A DNA stretch of 9,010 nucleotides from an uncultured Bacteroides sp. (GCA_900557355.1 USSR01000245.1:1-9010), one strand, 5' to 3'; counted from the stretch's first letter, positions 1 through 8,100 are shown. Notes: generated from the sequence alone by a model not told the origin. Numbers and translations: made by a program.

Positions 1-762
1 CCATAATGCATATGACGGTATTTTCTTCAGACATATTTCCATCCAGTTGTAATCGGCACTGTTGGGACCGGAGGCTATTTTCTTAATGGGGTGGTTAGAG
101 TAATTACGTGCATATTCCTGGAAGACACGATATTGCTCAGCGTAATATTCAGGAGTCATATTACCACCACATCCCCAACTTTCATTTCCAATGCCGAAGA
201 AACTTACTCCATAGGGCTCTTTATGACCATTTTGTTCACGGAGTTGTGTCAGGTGGGTTTTTCCACTGAAGTTGAGGTATTCAATCCAGTCGCGCAGGTC
301 TTTAGGAGTTGAAGTACCCATATTGGCTGAAATATAAGGTTCGCAGCCAAGTAACTTACAGAGTTTCATGAATTCATCTGTACCGAAACTGTTATCCTCG
401 GTTACACCTCCCCAGTGACTGTTGAGCGTTACGGGACGTTTGGCTGGGTCTCCAATGCCGTCACGCCATTGATATTCATCAGCGTAACAGCCACCGGGCC
501 ACCGGAGATTAGGTACACTGATGTCGTGCAAAGCGTTGACAATATCCATGCGGATACGTCCGTCTTTAGGTACATTCATGTTGGGGTCTACCCAGAAACC
601 ATCATAGATACAACGTCCCAGATGTTCGGCAAAATGTCCGTAAATGTGTTTACTGATGGTCTGTCGGGGCTGGTTTGCCTGAATGGTTATGACAGCCTGT
701 TCACTTTGCGCCCACAAAGAAGTGGAGGCTGTTAACGCAAGGGTTAATAGAAATGTTTTCAT
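1..762 (-). CDS. GH51 alpha-L-arabinofuranosidase, secreted (C-terminus off window)
   Basis: The reverse strand reads open from an ATG at 762 to the left edge, giving 254 residues of an unfinished protein. Residues 1 to about 19 form a signal peptide (basic N-end, LLTLALTAS core, WAQ before the likely cut), so the enzyme should be periplasmic or surface-exposed. Seen in the sequence: IYGHFAEHLGR near residue 40, RWPGGCYADEYQWRDGIGDP at about 87-106, and GIGNESWGCGG at 190-200, which are hallmarks of GH51. In that family Glu194 of the GNE motif is the general acid/base; the nucleophile Glu lies beyond the window. GH51 enzymes release alpha-L-arabinofuranose from arabinan, arabinoxylan or related side chains. 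The start follows the stop of the upstream GH5-like gene by four bases, so the two are almost certainly co-transcribed and possibly translationally coupled. A few GH51 members are endoglucanases, but these motifs favour arabinofuranosidase. Confidence 0.93.
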   Translation of the reverse strand, partial: MKTFLLTLALTASTSLWAQSEQAVITIQANQPRQTISKHIYGHFAEHLGRCIYDGFWVDPNMNVPKDGRIRMDIVNALHDISVPNLRWPGGCYADEYQWRDGIGDPAKRPVTLNSHWGGVTEDNSFGTDEFMKLCKLLGCEPYISANMGTSTPKDLRDWIEYLNFSGKTHLTQLREQNGHKEPYGVSFFGIGNESWGCGGNMTPEYYAEQYRVFQEYARNYSNHPIKKIASGPNSADYNWMEICLKKIPSYALW

Positions 763-766
763 GTGA

Positions 767-1828
767 TTACTTGGTTGTTTTCTTGATTATTTCAATTTCT
801 TTAGCTGAATACGGAGTATAATCTCCCTTGTAAATGTCATGTTGCCATACTCCGGTGTAAGGCAATTGTTCAGGACGGTGTCCCCAGCATAGATGGGTCT
901 GCGTCTTTCCATTTACCAGTCCCCACATCATACTGCCTACATGTGCTTCTTTCAACATTGGAAGAATCTCCGGAATGGTGGAGTGGGCTACACGGTTCAT
1001 CCACTCGGTACAGATGGTAGGACGACCTAATTTAAGATGCTCTTTCATTACTTTTTCAGTTTCTTCTTTCGAAGCATAGCAGTGGAAAGTGATGATGTCT
1101 GAGTTTGATGCAAGGAAGTCATTTAGCTCTTTGTTTCCGTTCCAGAGTCCTGATGTGATGGGTTGCTTCGGATTCACTTCACGCGCCCATGTGAAGATTT
1201 TACGGAGGAGTGGCCAGCTTCTTTCTGGCATGGTGGTGTTGGTAGGTTCGTTGTATAAGTCCCATACAAAGATACGCGGGTCATTTTTGAAGTGGTTCAT
1301 TACTTCTTTTACATACTTTTCCAGTTTACCGTGAGTCCGTTCATCTACTACCATTGAGTAGCCGGGAGATGGAGACCAGGCCCAGGCGTACCAGCCTTCC
1401 AGCGGTTCGGGTTGTTTTCCTACTGTCGGGTCTGTATTGACACCGAAGGCGCAATCATCAAAGAAAATAGGCATTACTTTTACACCGTACTTATCACAGA
1501 TACTTAGAAAGCGGTCGAGTGTACGTATGAAGTATGCGGGATCTTCTTCATATACCGCATATTGCATCACTACGCGCGCGCAGTTCATACCTAAACTCTT
1601 CATTAACTTCATTTCTTTTTCTATCACTTCGGGTGAGAAGGACGTTTTATCCCACATGGCAGTGTAGTTGATGGCATTGGCAGGAATATAATTAACTCCA
1701 CAATACCAAGGATTCTCTTTACCCCATTTCTGGGCTTGTTCTGTACTCCATACTTTGCTTTGAGCAGTAGCGGAGATAGCGGCAGTTAGTACCACACAGA
1801 TGCAGATTAATAATCGTTGTATATTCAT
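767..1828 (-). CDS. Secreted GH5-like (clan GH-A) glycoside hydrolase
   Basis: Complete 353-residue protein. Residues 1 to about 23 are a signal peptide ending in ATAQ, with no lipobox, so export to the periplasm is expected. The remainder reads as one (beta/alpha)8 barrel of usual GH5 size. Visible landmarks: NCARVVMQY (82-90), WDLYNEPTN (189-197) with Glu194 as probable acid/base, ITFHCY (246-251) with the His of strand six, CTEWMNR (273-279) with Glu275 as probable nucleophile, and MWGLVNGKTQ (301-310) carrying the strand-eight Trp. Both catalytic Glu residues are present, so it should be active. Subfamily and substrate are not evident; such Bacteroides proteins are often loosely labelled cellulase, mannanase or 1,4-beta-xylanase, and I would not commit. 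It is the first gene of the minus-strand operon, with a -7 promoter match about 25 bases upstream of its ATG, and is followed after four bases by the GH51 gene, suggesting joint attack on an arabinose-decorated glycan. Confidence 0.85.
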   Translation of the reverse strand: MNIQRLLICICVVLTAAISATAQSKVWSTEQAQKWGKENPWYCGVNYIPANAINYTAMWDKTSFSPEVIEKEMKLMKSLGMNCARVVMQYAVYEEDPAYFIRTLDRFLSICDKYGVKVMPIFFDDCAFGVNTDPTVGKQPEPLEGWYAWAWSPSPGYSMVVDERTHGKLEKYVKEVMNHFKNDPRIFVWDLYNEPTNTTMPERSWPLLRKIFTWAREVNPKQPITSGLWNGNKELNDFLASNSDIITFHCYASKEETEKVMKEHLKLGRPTICTEWMNRVAHSTIPEILPMLKEAHVGSMMWGLVNGKTQTHLCWGHRPEQLPYTGVWQHDIYKGDYTPYSAKEIEIIKKTTK

Positions 1829-1852
1829 GATATTATATATTTAAGTTCGATG

Positions 1853-1860
1853 CAAATGTA
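1853..1860 (-). promoter_or_regulatory. Bacteroides-type -7 promoter element for the GH5-GH51 operon
   Basis: On the minus strand the bases read TACATTTG, an exact match to the Bacteroides primary-sigma -7 consensus TAnnTTTG. It ends 24 bases before the GH5-like ATG, which would give a short leader of roughly 18-20 nt. No clear -33 TTTG box is seen at the usual spacing; instead a small symmetric TTCC-AAAA-GGAA sits there (1870-1881), so the promoter may depend on an activator. Confidence 0.6.
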
Positions 1861-1956
1861 GGCGAAACTTTCCTTTTGGAATGATGCTAATTTTTCAGAA
1901 AACAACAGCATTTGACCAATCTGTAAGAGCAAGCCGATTTTTACTTATGTGAGGTG

Positions 1957-1974
1957 AACGATAAGTATATCGTT
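1957..1974. promoter_or_regulatory. 18-bp perfect palindrome, possible operator
   Basis: Arms AACGATA (1957-1963) and TATCGTT (1968-1974) are exact reverse complements around a 4-base centre AGTA. An overlapping, looser inverted repeat pairs TACTTAT (1942-1948) with ATAAGTA (1961-1967). The site lies about 100 bp upstream of the minus-strand -7 box and 22 bp left of the 22-bp array. No T-run follows on either side, so a terminator is unlikely; a dimeric repressor or activator site is the simpler reading. The binding protein is unknown. Confidence 0.45.
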
Positions 1975-1996
1975 GTTTCATTTCATGGAGATTCTA

Positions 1997-2150
1997 TTTA
2001 TCCCAAATGATAACTTTGTTAACCCCACACGGTAACTCCATTTACACACCGAGGTAAAGCTCGTTACATGCCGAGGTAAATGGTGTTACAATAAGGAGTA
2101 AAGGCCGTTACATACGGCAGTAAATGCGTTTACATTTTGCAGTAAGCCAT
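1997..2150. repeat. 22-bp-period array of TTAC/GTAA half-sites (about 7 units)
   Basis: Seven consecutive 22-bp units start at 1997, 2019, 2041, 2063, 2085, 2107 and 2129 with no indel. In the last five units, offsets 2-5 are always TTAC and offsets 14-17 always GTAA, giving the dyad TTAC-N8-GTAA; the first two units are degenerate (the first has TTAT and ATAA, the second TAAC and GTAA). Other positions vary, except that units three and four share CCGAGGTAAA. Half-site centres alternate 12 and 10 bp apart, so sites recur about every DNA turn. The 22-bp period is not a multiple of three, so this is not a coding repeat. Conserved half-sites in a variable background suggest recognition by a multimeric DNA-binding protein. 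I do not recognise the element. Confidence 0.85.
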
Positions 2151-2269
2151 TGGTAAATACTATTAGCTGATTATCAGAAAACTAACAAATGTCCATCAGT
2201 AATCTTTGATTTATTTCTATACGTACAATACGTGGATATGAACTCTAATTTTTCCTCTTTGAACAGAAA

Positions 2270-2369
2270 TAGCATTTTTTTGGAAGAATAGAGCATTTTT
2301 GCTCTTTTCCCCTTTCTGGAGGCCGTTTGAGGCAATTTTGTAAATAGACAAATTAGAGCAATTTTTTGG
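2270..2369 (+). repeat. Imperfect GCA-plus-T-tract motif repeats upstream of the plus-strand promoter
   Basis: Four similar motifs occur in direct orientation: TAGCATTTTTTTGG (2270-2283), TAGAGCATTTTTGC (2289-2302), GAGGCAATTTTG (2329-2340) and TAGAGCAATTTTTTGG (2354-2369). Their GCA cores are spaced 21, 39 and 26 bp apart. They end about 35 bp before the -7 box at 2404, where Bacteroides activators of the hybrid two-component (AraC-type output) or SusR kind would be expected to bind. The regulatory role is inferred; simple T-tract bias could also produce the similarity. Confidence 0.35.
2290..2308 (+). terminator. Short hairpin with T-tail, weak terminator candidate
   Basis: Stem arms AGAGCA (2290-2295) and TGCTCT (2300-2305) enclose a TTTT loop and are followed by TTT then CCCC. 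The stem is only six base pairs and the T-run is short, so termination would be weak. There is no obvious upstream plus-strand gene for it to end. It overlaps the repeated GCA-T-tract motifs and could be a by-product of them or part of an operator. Confidence 0.25.
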
Positions 2370-2403
2370 TACGCAAGGGATATCCTCTTATATTATTTCA
2401 CGT

Positions 2404-2411
2404 TAGATTTG
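2404..2411 (+). promoter_or_regulatory. Bacteroides-type -7 promoter element for the 844-residue enzyme gene
   Basis: The bases TAGATTTG match TAnnTTTG exactly. Transcription would start near 2416-2419, giving a leader of about 35 nt before the ATG at 2453. No good -33 TTTG is seen at the usual distance, which suggests activator dependence. This placement argues that the in-frame ATG at 2366 is upstream of the transcript and is not used. Confidence 0.6.
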
Positions 2412-2452
2412 CACCATCAAAACGAATGTTACATTGTAATCGAAGTACTATT

Positions 2453-4987
2453 ATGAAAACGCTAAAACTTCTTTTCCTGTTAAGTTGCTTACTTTATACC
2501 TCTTTTGCTTTTTCACAAGAAGCAACTTTGTCATCCGGTGAAGTAACACTGAATATTACCCGTCAGAAAGATAACACGTATGGTGTTACATTCTCTGCTT
2601 ATGGCAAAGAATTTAATGCGGGTACAGAGCATAATCCTGCTTTACTGATTGACGTCAAGATGAATACTTTCTACCCGACTTATACATCTTATACAAAGGA
2701 TGGTGATAAAGTAGAGTTGATGGTACGCCTGACTACCACTCCTCGCACCACCGTCTTTGAAATAAATGACGTATATACAGCGAAGGGAAACGGTGAGTTT
2801 GAACTGAAACGCAACGTGAAAGTTGTTGAGTTGGGAGATAATCCTTATGATGAAGGCTTCTCTTCTTCTTTCGGCTTACAGTTTGCACCGGAAGATGTAT
2901 TGGCAAATAGCGAATACTTTATTCCTGCTGTTTGGTATAAAGGTAACTTTGAGAAAGATGGAAATATTCCTGCAGGCATTCCGGTCGCTACTGATTTGAG
3001 TTTTCTTTATAGAGAAGACCGCATTCCCCTTCCGGTGGTGATGATGCGTCAAAAAGAAAGTGGATTGACTTTCACTTTAGTACATAAAGATTCAAAATGT
3101 GAAACTGTACTGAATGATTCACGTGGTGTAGTAGTCGACGAAAATTATCAGTTTGGTGGCGTGGGTGTTGTCAACTGGAAGAAGTCTGACTCTTTTGCTG
3201 CTGTAGTTACTTATCCAGGTTCTGACTTGCGTACCGGAGGAATGGGCAGACGTATGCATCCCATAACAAAAGGATTTGATAAACATACTTATAATGTCTA
3301 TTTCAAAATAGATAAAACTTCCGACTATGCTAATGCTGTAAATGAAGCTTGGAAACTGGCTTTCAATCTGTATAATCCAAAGATTTATGATGTTAATTTG
3401 AATTCTGCTTATCGGGGATTGATTGAAACTGTTAATCATTATTATCTGGACAGTTCGGTTGATAAGGATATAAAAGGTCCCGGATTCCCATGGAGTGTAA
3501 AATTGACAGATTTTTCTTTAGTTAGGGATACCTATGAAATCGGTTTTGTAGGCTCACAGCCTATAGCTGGTTATGCGTTGTTTCGTGCAGGTGTAGAAAC
3601 TGGTAATGAGGAATATAAGGTAAGAGGAAGTAATGTACTGAATTTATGGGCTTCTCAAGGATTGACAGACTTAGGACTTCCCAAGACGCGTTATGCTGCA
3701 CTATGGGGTACATGGGACGACTGGGCAAAGACTTCCATGCGCCAAGCTTGTAATGGAATGGCCGGATTACTGAATGCATGGTGTTATGCCAAACGTAATG
3801 GAATAGATATCCCTTCATGGTTGAATGCCTGCAAGAAGTTTGGTGAATTCTTAGTGGCTAATCAGAATGCAGATGGTAGTTACTATCTGGAATATGACCC
3901 TTTCAGTGTTGTAGGTGGTAAACATCCGGCAGGTAATCAGAATAAGTTTCTGACTATTTGTGCTGTTCGTTATCTGGTGGAACTTTATATCGCTACTAAT
4001 GATGAACGTTACAAGACAGCTGCTTTGAAAGCTGCAGAGTTTTCTTATGCAAATATTCATGAAAGATATCTTTATGTGGCTTGTGTGGTAGACAATCCGC
4101 AGACTATCGACAGTGAATCCGGTCAGCAAGCTATCAACGGTTTTCTTGCTATCTATGACCTTACAAAAGATCCGAAATGGTTGGCTGCTGCAGAACAAGC
4201 TGCTACATATACCGAAAGCTGGACCTATATGTTTGAAGTACCGGTAGAAAAGGATCAGACTGCAAAAACAGATTGGCCTAAAGACAGAAGTATTGTCGGA
4301 CAGCATATTATAGCTATCGGTCATTCTGCTACGGATTTAGGTTTTGCATGGTCCTCATTTGTGTACTATCGCTTGTATCTGTTGACGGGTAAAGAACACT
4401 ATCTTCACGTTGCACGTATCAGTGCTCACAATACGAAACAGTCTATGAATCTGGGACAGGAACTTTACCCTGGACAACCTGAAGGTTTGCAGCAAGAAGC
4501 TTTTCAAGTGAGGGTAAGCAATGGCTCGGGGCGAAGAATGAATTCTATTATGGAAGCATTGACGTGGAACTTTGCTGCTCATCTGGATCCGATGATTCGT
4601 TTTAAGGATGCTTTTGGTACTTATGATTTGGAGGAAGTAGAAGCTATGCCGAAATCTAAGGTAGAGGAATTGAATAATAGATATTCGAAATATCAGTCTT
4701 CCGATTATGGACAGGACCCGGAGACCGGAATCGAAACGATTGATGCAAATTCACTTTCGGCATATATTTCAGGGGATCAGCTTTTCTTGCTAAATAAAGG
4801 TAAAGAAGATATTTCAAAGGTAGAGCTTACAGATTTGGCAGGAAGACGGTTATGGACCGAAGATGTGAAGGCCACAGATGAGGAATACACATTTCCGATG
4901 CATGGAATGTTTTCAGGGTTTTATATTTTGAATGTATGTTTAGTTGCAGGAGAACAAAAAGCATTTAAAGTTTATAAAAATAAATGA
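2453..4987 (+). CDS. Large secreted protein of unrecognised family, probable helical-toroid carbohydrate-active enzyme with C-terminal sorting-like domain
   Basis: 844 residues when started at the ATG at 2453, where a textbook signal peptide begins (MKTLKLLF..., cut near AFSQ, residue 22). The frame stays open to an ATG at 2366, but that adds 29 non-signal residues and lies ahead of the -7 box at 2404. Residues about 23-300 are beta-strand-rich with few helices, consistent with a beta-sandwich. Residues about 305-730 show recurring amphipathic helices with aromatic/Gly loops, as in (alpha/alpha)6 six-hairpin glycosidases and lyases. Acidic, aromatic-rich motifs that could line an active site are WGTWDDWA (418-425), DGSYYLEYD (474-482) and DSESGQQ (553-559). 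Residues about 757-844 resemble a type A type IX secretion C-terminal domain: ISKVELTDLAGRRLW, then GFYILNV and a final Lys-rich KVYKNK. I do not recognise the family and cannot give a reaction. Its place directly before susC suggests it acts on the imported glycan. Confidence 0.75.
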   Translation: MKTLKLLFLLSCLLYTSFAFSQEATLSSGEVTLNITRQKDNTYGVTFSAYGKEFNAGTEHNPALLIDVKMNTFYPTYTSYTKDGDKVELMVRLTTTPRTTVFEINDVYTAKGNGEFELKRNVKVVELGDNPYDEGFSSSFGLQFAPEDVLANSEYFIPAVWYKGNFEKDGNIPAGIPVATDLSFLYREDRIPLPVVMMRQKESGLTFTLVHKDSKCETVLNDSRGVVVDENYQFGGVGVVNWKKSDSFAAVVTYPGSDLRTGGMGRRMHPITKGFDKHTYNVYFKIDKTSDYANAVNEAWKLAFNLYNPKIYDVNLNSAYRGLIETVNHYYLDSSVDKDIKGPGFPWSVKLTDFSLVRDTYEIGFVGSQPIAGYALFRAGVETGNEEYKVRGSNVLNLWASQGLTDLGLPKTRYAALWGTWDDWAKTSMRQACNGMAGLLNAWCYAKRNGIDIPSWLNACKKFGEFLVANQNADGSYYLEYDPFSVVGGKHPAGNQNKFLTICAVRYLVELYIATNDERYKTAALKAAEFSYANIHERYLYVACVVDNPQTIDSESGQQAINGFLAIYDLTKDPKWLAAAEQAATYTESWTYMFEVPVEKDQTAKTDWPKDRSIVGQHIIAIGHSATDLGFAWSSFVYYRLYLLTGKEHYLHVARISAHNTKQSMNLGQELYPGQPEGLQQEAFQVRVSNGSGRRMNSIMEALTWNFAAHLDPMIRFKDAFGTYDLEEVEAMPKSKVEELNNRYSKYQSSDYGQDPETGIETIDANSLSAYISGDQLFLLNKGKEDISKVELTDLAGRRLWTEDVKATDEEYTFPMHGMFSGFYILNVCLVAGEQKAFKVYKNK

Positions 4988-5158
4988 GTATTCACTTTTT
5001 AAGATCAAGAAAGGAGGGCGTTAGATCACCATTGAAACAAGTATGATATTAAAATATACACATTAAGGTAAGATAGTTAGTTTTCAGATAAGTTCTCATT
5101 TTTCGGTTTTCAATAATATATAAGTAACTAATTTATGTTTAATTTTAAATAATAACTT
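4988..5158 (+). other. 171-bp spacer between the enzyme gene and susC
   Basis: AT-rich spacer with no gene and no convincing terminator, so read-through from the enzyme gene into susC is possible. A direct repeat AGATCA occurs at 5002-5007 and 5023-5028, exactly 21 bp apart on the same DNA face. A purine-rich AAGGAGGG lies between them (5011-5018) but has no start codon at a useful distance. The right end contains a near-match to a -7 box (5134-5141). Confidence 0.5.
5134..5141 (+). promoter_or_regulatory. Possible -7 element for susC
   Basis: TATGTTTA matches TAnnTTTG at all but the final base and ends 17 bases before the susC ATG. No -33 TTTG is seen. The leader would be only about 10 nt, so this is a weak candidate; susC may instead be transcribed mainly from the promoter at 2404. 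Confidence 0.25.
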
Positions 5159-8100
5159 ATGAAGCACTTTTTTAATGAGTTAATCTCGGCTGGTAATAGA
5201 AGAAAGAATTTCTTCTTATTATTAGTTGTTTTAGTGTCTTCCGCAATGCTTCAGGCACAAAATATCAGTGTGTCGGGTATTGTGAAAGATGTTACAGGTG
5301 AACCTTTGCCTGGAGTAAACATTATGGAAAAAGGAACTACCAACGGAACGATTACTGATGTCGATGGTAAGTTTACACTTTCTGTTAAGGGAACTAATGC
5401 AGTTCTGACAGTTTCATTTGTGGGTTATGCATCACAAGAAGTCAGTGTAAAGGGAAAACGAAACCTAGACGTTACACTGAAGGAAGATACAGAATTGCTT
5501 GACGAAGTTGTGGTAGTGGGATATGCTACTCAGAAGAAAGCTACAGTGGCTGCTGCAGTAAGTTCGGTGAACAATAAAGACTTGGCTCGTTCTACATCTA
5601 CGTCGGCTGCCAATGCTTTGGTAGGTAAGGTGTCAGGTATTACTGCACGTCAGAAATCGGGTCAACCGGGAACCTCGACTAACCTTGAGATTCGTAACAT
5701 GGGTACTCCTCTTTATGTTATCGATGGTATCATGAAAGATGAGACAGCGTTCAATGCCTTGGATATTCACGATATTGAGAATGTATCTATTCTGAAGGAT
5801 GGTGCCGCCGCTATTTATGGTGTGAAGGCTGCCAATGGTGTTGTGTTGATTACTACGAAAACTGGTAAAAAAGGACAGAAACCTCAGATAAACCTGAATG
5901 CTCACATGGGCTGGCAAGGATGGACAAAGTATCCTGAATTGTTGAATGCTTACCAGTGGAAATGGGGTAACTACATGAAGCAAGCCAATGATGGTAACCT
6001 GACAGGAGCTGATAACATTGCAAATGCTAAGGCTGATCTGGAGAAATGGAGAACAGGATACTATAATCCGGCTACAGGTGAAGATTATCGTGGATATGAT
6101 TGGAAAGGTAATTTTGTAAGTAATGCTGCTCCTCAGTATTATGTAAATGCTAATATCAGTGGTGGTACAGAGAAGACTGACTACTATATTTCTGTAGGAC
6201 ATATTGATCAGGATGCCGTGTTCAAAGAATACAATTATAACCGTACGAATTTGCAGGCCAACTTTAATATGCAGTTGACTGATAATCTCAAGGTAGGTTT
6301 TCAGACATTGGGTAAGATAGAGCAGAATGTCAATCCGGCGCTTCCTGGTGGAGACGACTACTTCCAGATGCGTAATTCTATCTTTAATTTGATTCCGACT
6401 ATGCGTCCGTATGCTAATGATAATCCGGATTATCTGAATTATATTAGCCCAACTCATGATGGTGCCCGTAATATGGCTGCTTATACTATAGATAATGCTG
6501 GTAAGCACCAGAAAGACTTCCGCACTATTCAACTTAGTGCAAATTTGGAATATAAGACACCACTTCCAGGATTAACAGCTAAAGGTTTGTTGTCTTATTA
6601 TTACGAAACCCTCCATCAGACAGATAATGAGAAGAGTTGGAATGAATATAGATATGACCCTGCAACACAGGAGTACAAAGTAGCATCTACAAAAACTGAT
6701 ACTTATCGTGGAGATATGAGAAATCATAAAGTTGAAATGATGGGGCAGTTTACTTTGAATTACGATCGTATTTTTGCCAAAGATCATCATGTGACGGCCG
6801 TTGCCGGTTTTGAATTCTTTAAAGAAGATCGGAAAGATTTGAATGTATGGCAGACTCCTGTAGAAAATCCGTTTGTGGAAAATATTACAACGAATGCTAA
6901 TAATAATGTAAGTAATTCAGTACGTACTATTACTACAGCCAGTTTCATTTTCCGTGCAGGTTATTCATATAAAGAAAAGTATATCCTTGATTTTGCCGGT
7001 CGTTATGATGCTTCTTGGCGTTTCCTTCCTGGTAATCAATGGGGATTCTTCCCGTCAGTTTCAGGTGCATGGCGTCTGTCTGAAGAAGAGTTTTACAAAG
7101 ATTCTAAGGTGGCTGAGTGGATTTCCAGTATTAAGTTGAGAGCTTCTTATGGTGAAATGGGCGATGATATGGCTAGAAACTTTAATGCCAGTTATCCGGA
7201 CTTTGCCTACTTGCCAGGCTATGGATTTAACAATGGAGGAGCTATTATAAGCAATAATCCTTTGGGTAACGCTCCAGATGCTTATACTACAGGTACTGCT
7301 TACAGAGGAATCCCTCAAACCGGACTTTCTTGGATGAAGATTTCCATGATGAATGTTGGTTTCGATATGGGTTTCCTGAATGATCGTTTGAAATTTGAAG
7401 TGGACTTCTTTAAGAGAAAAAGAAGTGGTATTCCTGCTGAACCGACTGATATTATCTATCCTTATGAGGCAGGTTATAGTGTACAGAAACAGAATTTGAA
7501 CTCCGACCAGGTCAGTGGTGTTGACGGTATGGTAAGATGGAATGATCGCGTTAGTGACTTCAACTATTTTGTAGGCGTTAACTTGACTTTAGCTCGTCAA
7601 AAGACAATTAATAACTATGGTGAAGTCTTCTTGAACGCATGGGATCAATATCGTTGGGCACAGACTAACCGTTGGTCTAATGTGAAAAATGGTGCCGTAT
7701 GGATGTGGGAAACTATCGGTGTGTTCCAAACTCAGGAAGAAATTGATAACTATCCGGTAAATATTGATGGTGCTAACAATGTGAACCTGCGTCCGGGTGA
7801 CTTGATTTTTAAAGATGTTAATGGTGATGGTCTGATTGATGATTATGATAAGCGTCCTTTGGGTTATGCAGCTACCGATTATGATTGGGATAGAGGCAAT
7901 GCAAACAAGAATCCCTTGCTTTCAATGGGTATCAACTTAGGCTTCGAATATAAAGGTATTGACTTTGCAGCCGATTTTGCCGGTGGTTTTATGAATACAT
8001 TCGTTGGTGACTGGCATGTGAAGTATGGTATTGGTACTGACCAGATGGGATATGTATACAATGTGATAGATTCTTGGCAACATGAAGATATCTTCGATAC

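Larger units (their letters stand above)
1829..2452. other. Divergent noncoding control region between two operons
   Basis: This 624-bp stretch separates the minus-strand GH5-GH51 operon from the plus-strand enzyme-susC-susD genes. I find no convincing gene in it. From left to right it holds the minus-strand promoter (1853-1860), an 18-bp palindrome (1957-1974), a 22-bp-period array (1997-2150), an AT-rich stretch without obvious structure (2151-2269), a zone of repeated GCA-plus-T-tract motifs with a short hairpin (2270-2369), and the plus-strand promoter (2404-2411). It is much longer than two back-to-back promoters need, which suggests several regulator binding sites. Confidence 0.75.

Noticed and set aside
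415..735. 106-codon plus-strand frame opposite the GH51 gene
   Set aside because: The minus-strand GH51 motifs cover the same bases convincingly; the plus frame has no family features.
1997..2150. Array read as a CRISPR
   Set aside because: The 22-bp period has only short fixed half-sites, with no 24-40 bp constant repeat, no separate spacers and no cas genes nearby.
2453..2521. Lipobox-like LLSC at residues 9-12 of the large enzyme
   Set aside because: The Cys falls only about six residues after the basic end, too early for a full hydrophobic core, and a better type I cleavage site follows near residue 22.
3851..4324. 157-codon minus-strand frame inside the large enzyme gene
   Set aside because: Opposite strong coding sequence, with no promoter or domain; a shadow frame.
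5043..5066. Seven-residue mini-frame (MILKYTH) before susC as a leader peptide
   Set aside because: Short chance frame; the purine-rich AGGAGG lies about 25 bases away, and there is no attenuator hairpin after it.
5633..6532. 299-codon open frame on the minus strand inside susC
   Set aside because: It lies wholly opposite well-supported SusC coding sequence and its product is low-complexity Ile/Ser-rich with no recognisable domain; it is an antisense shadow.
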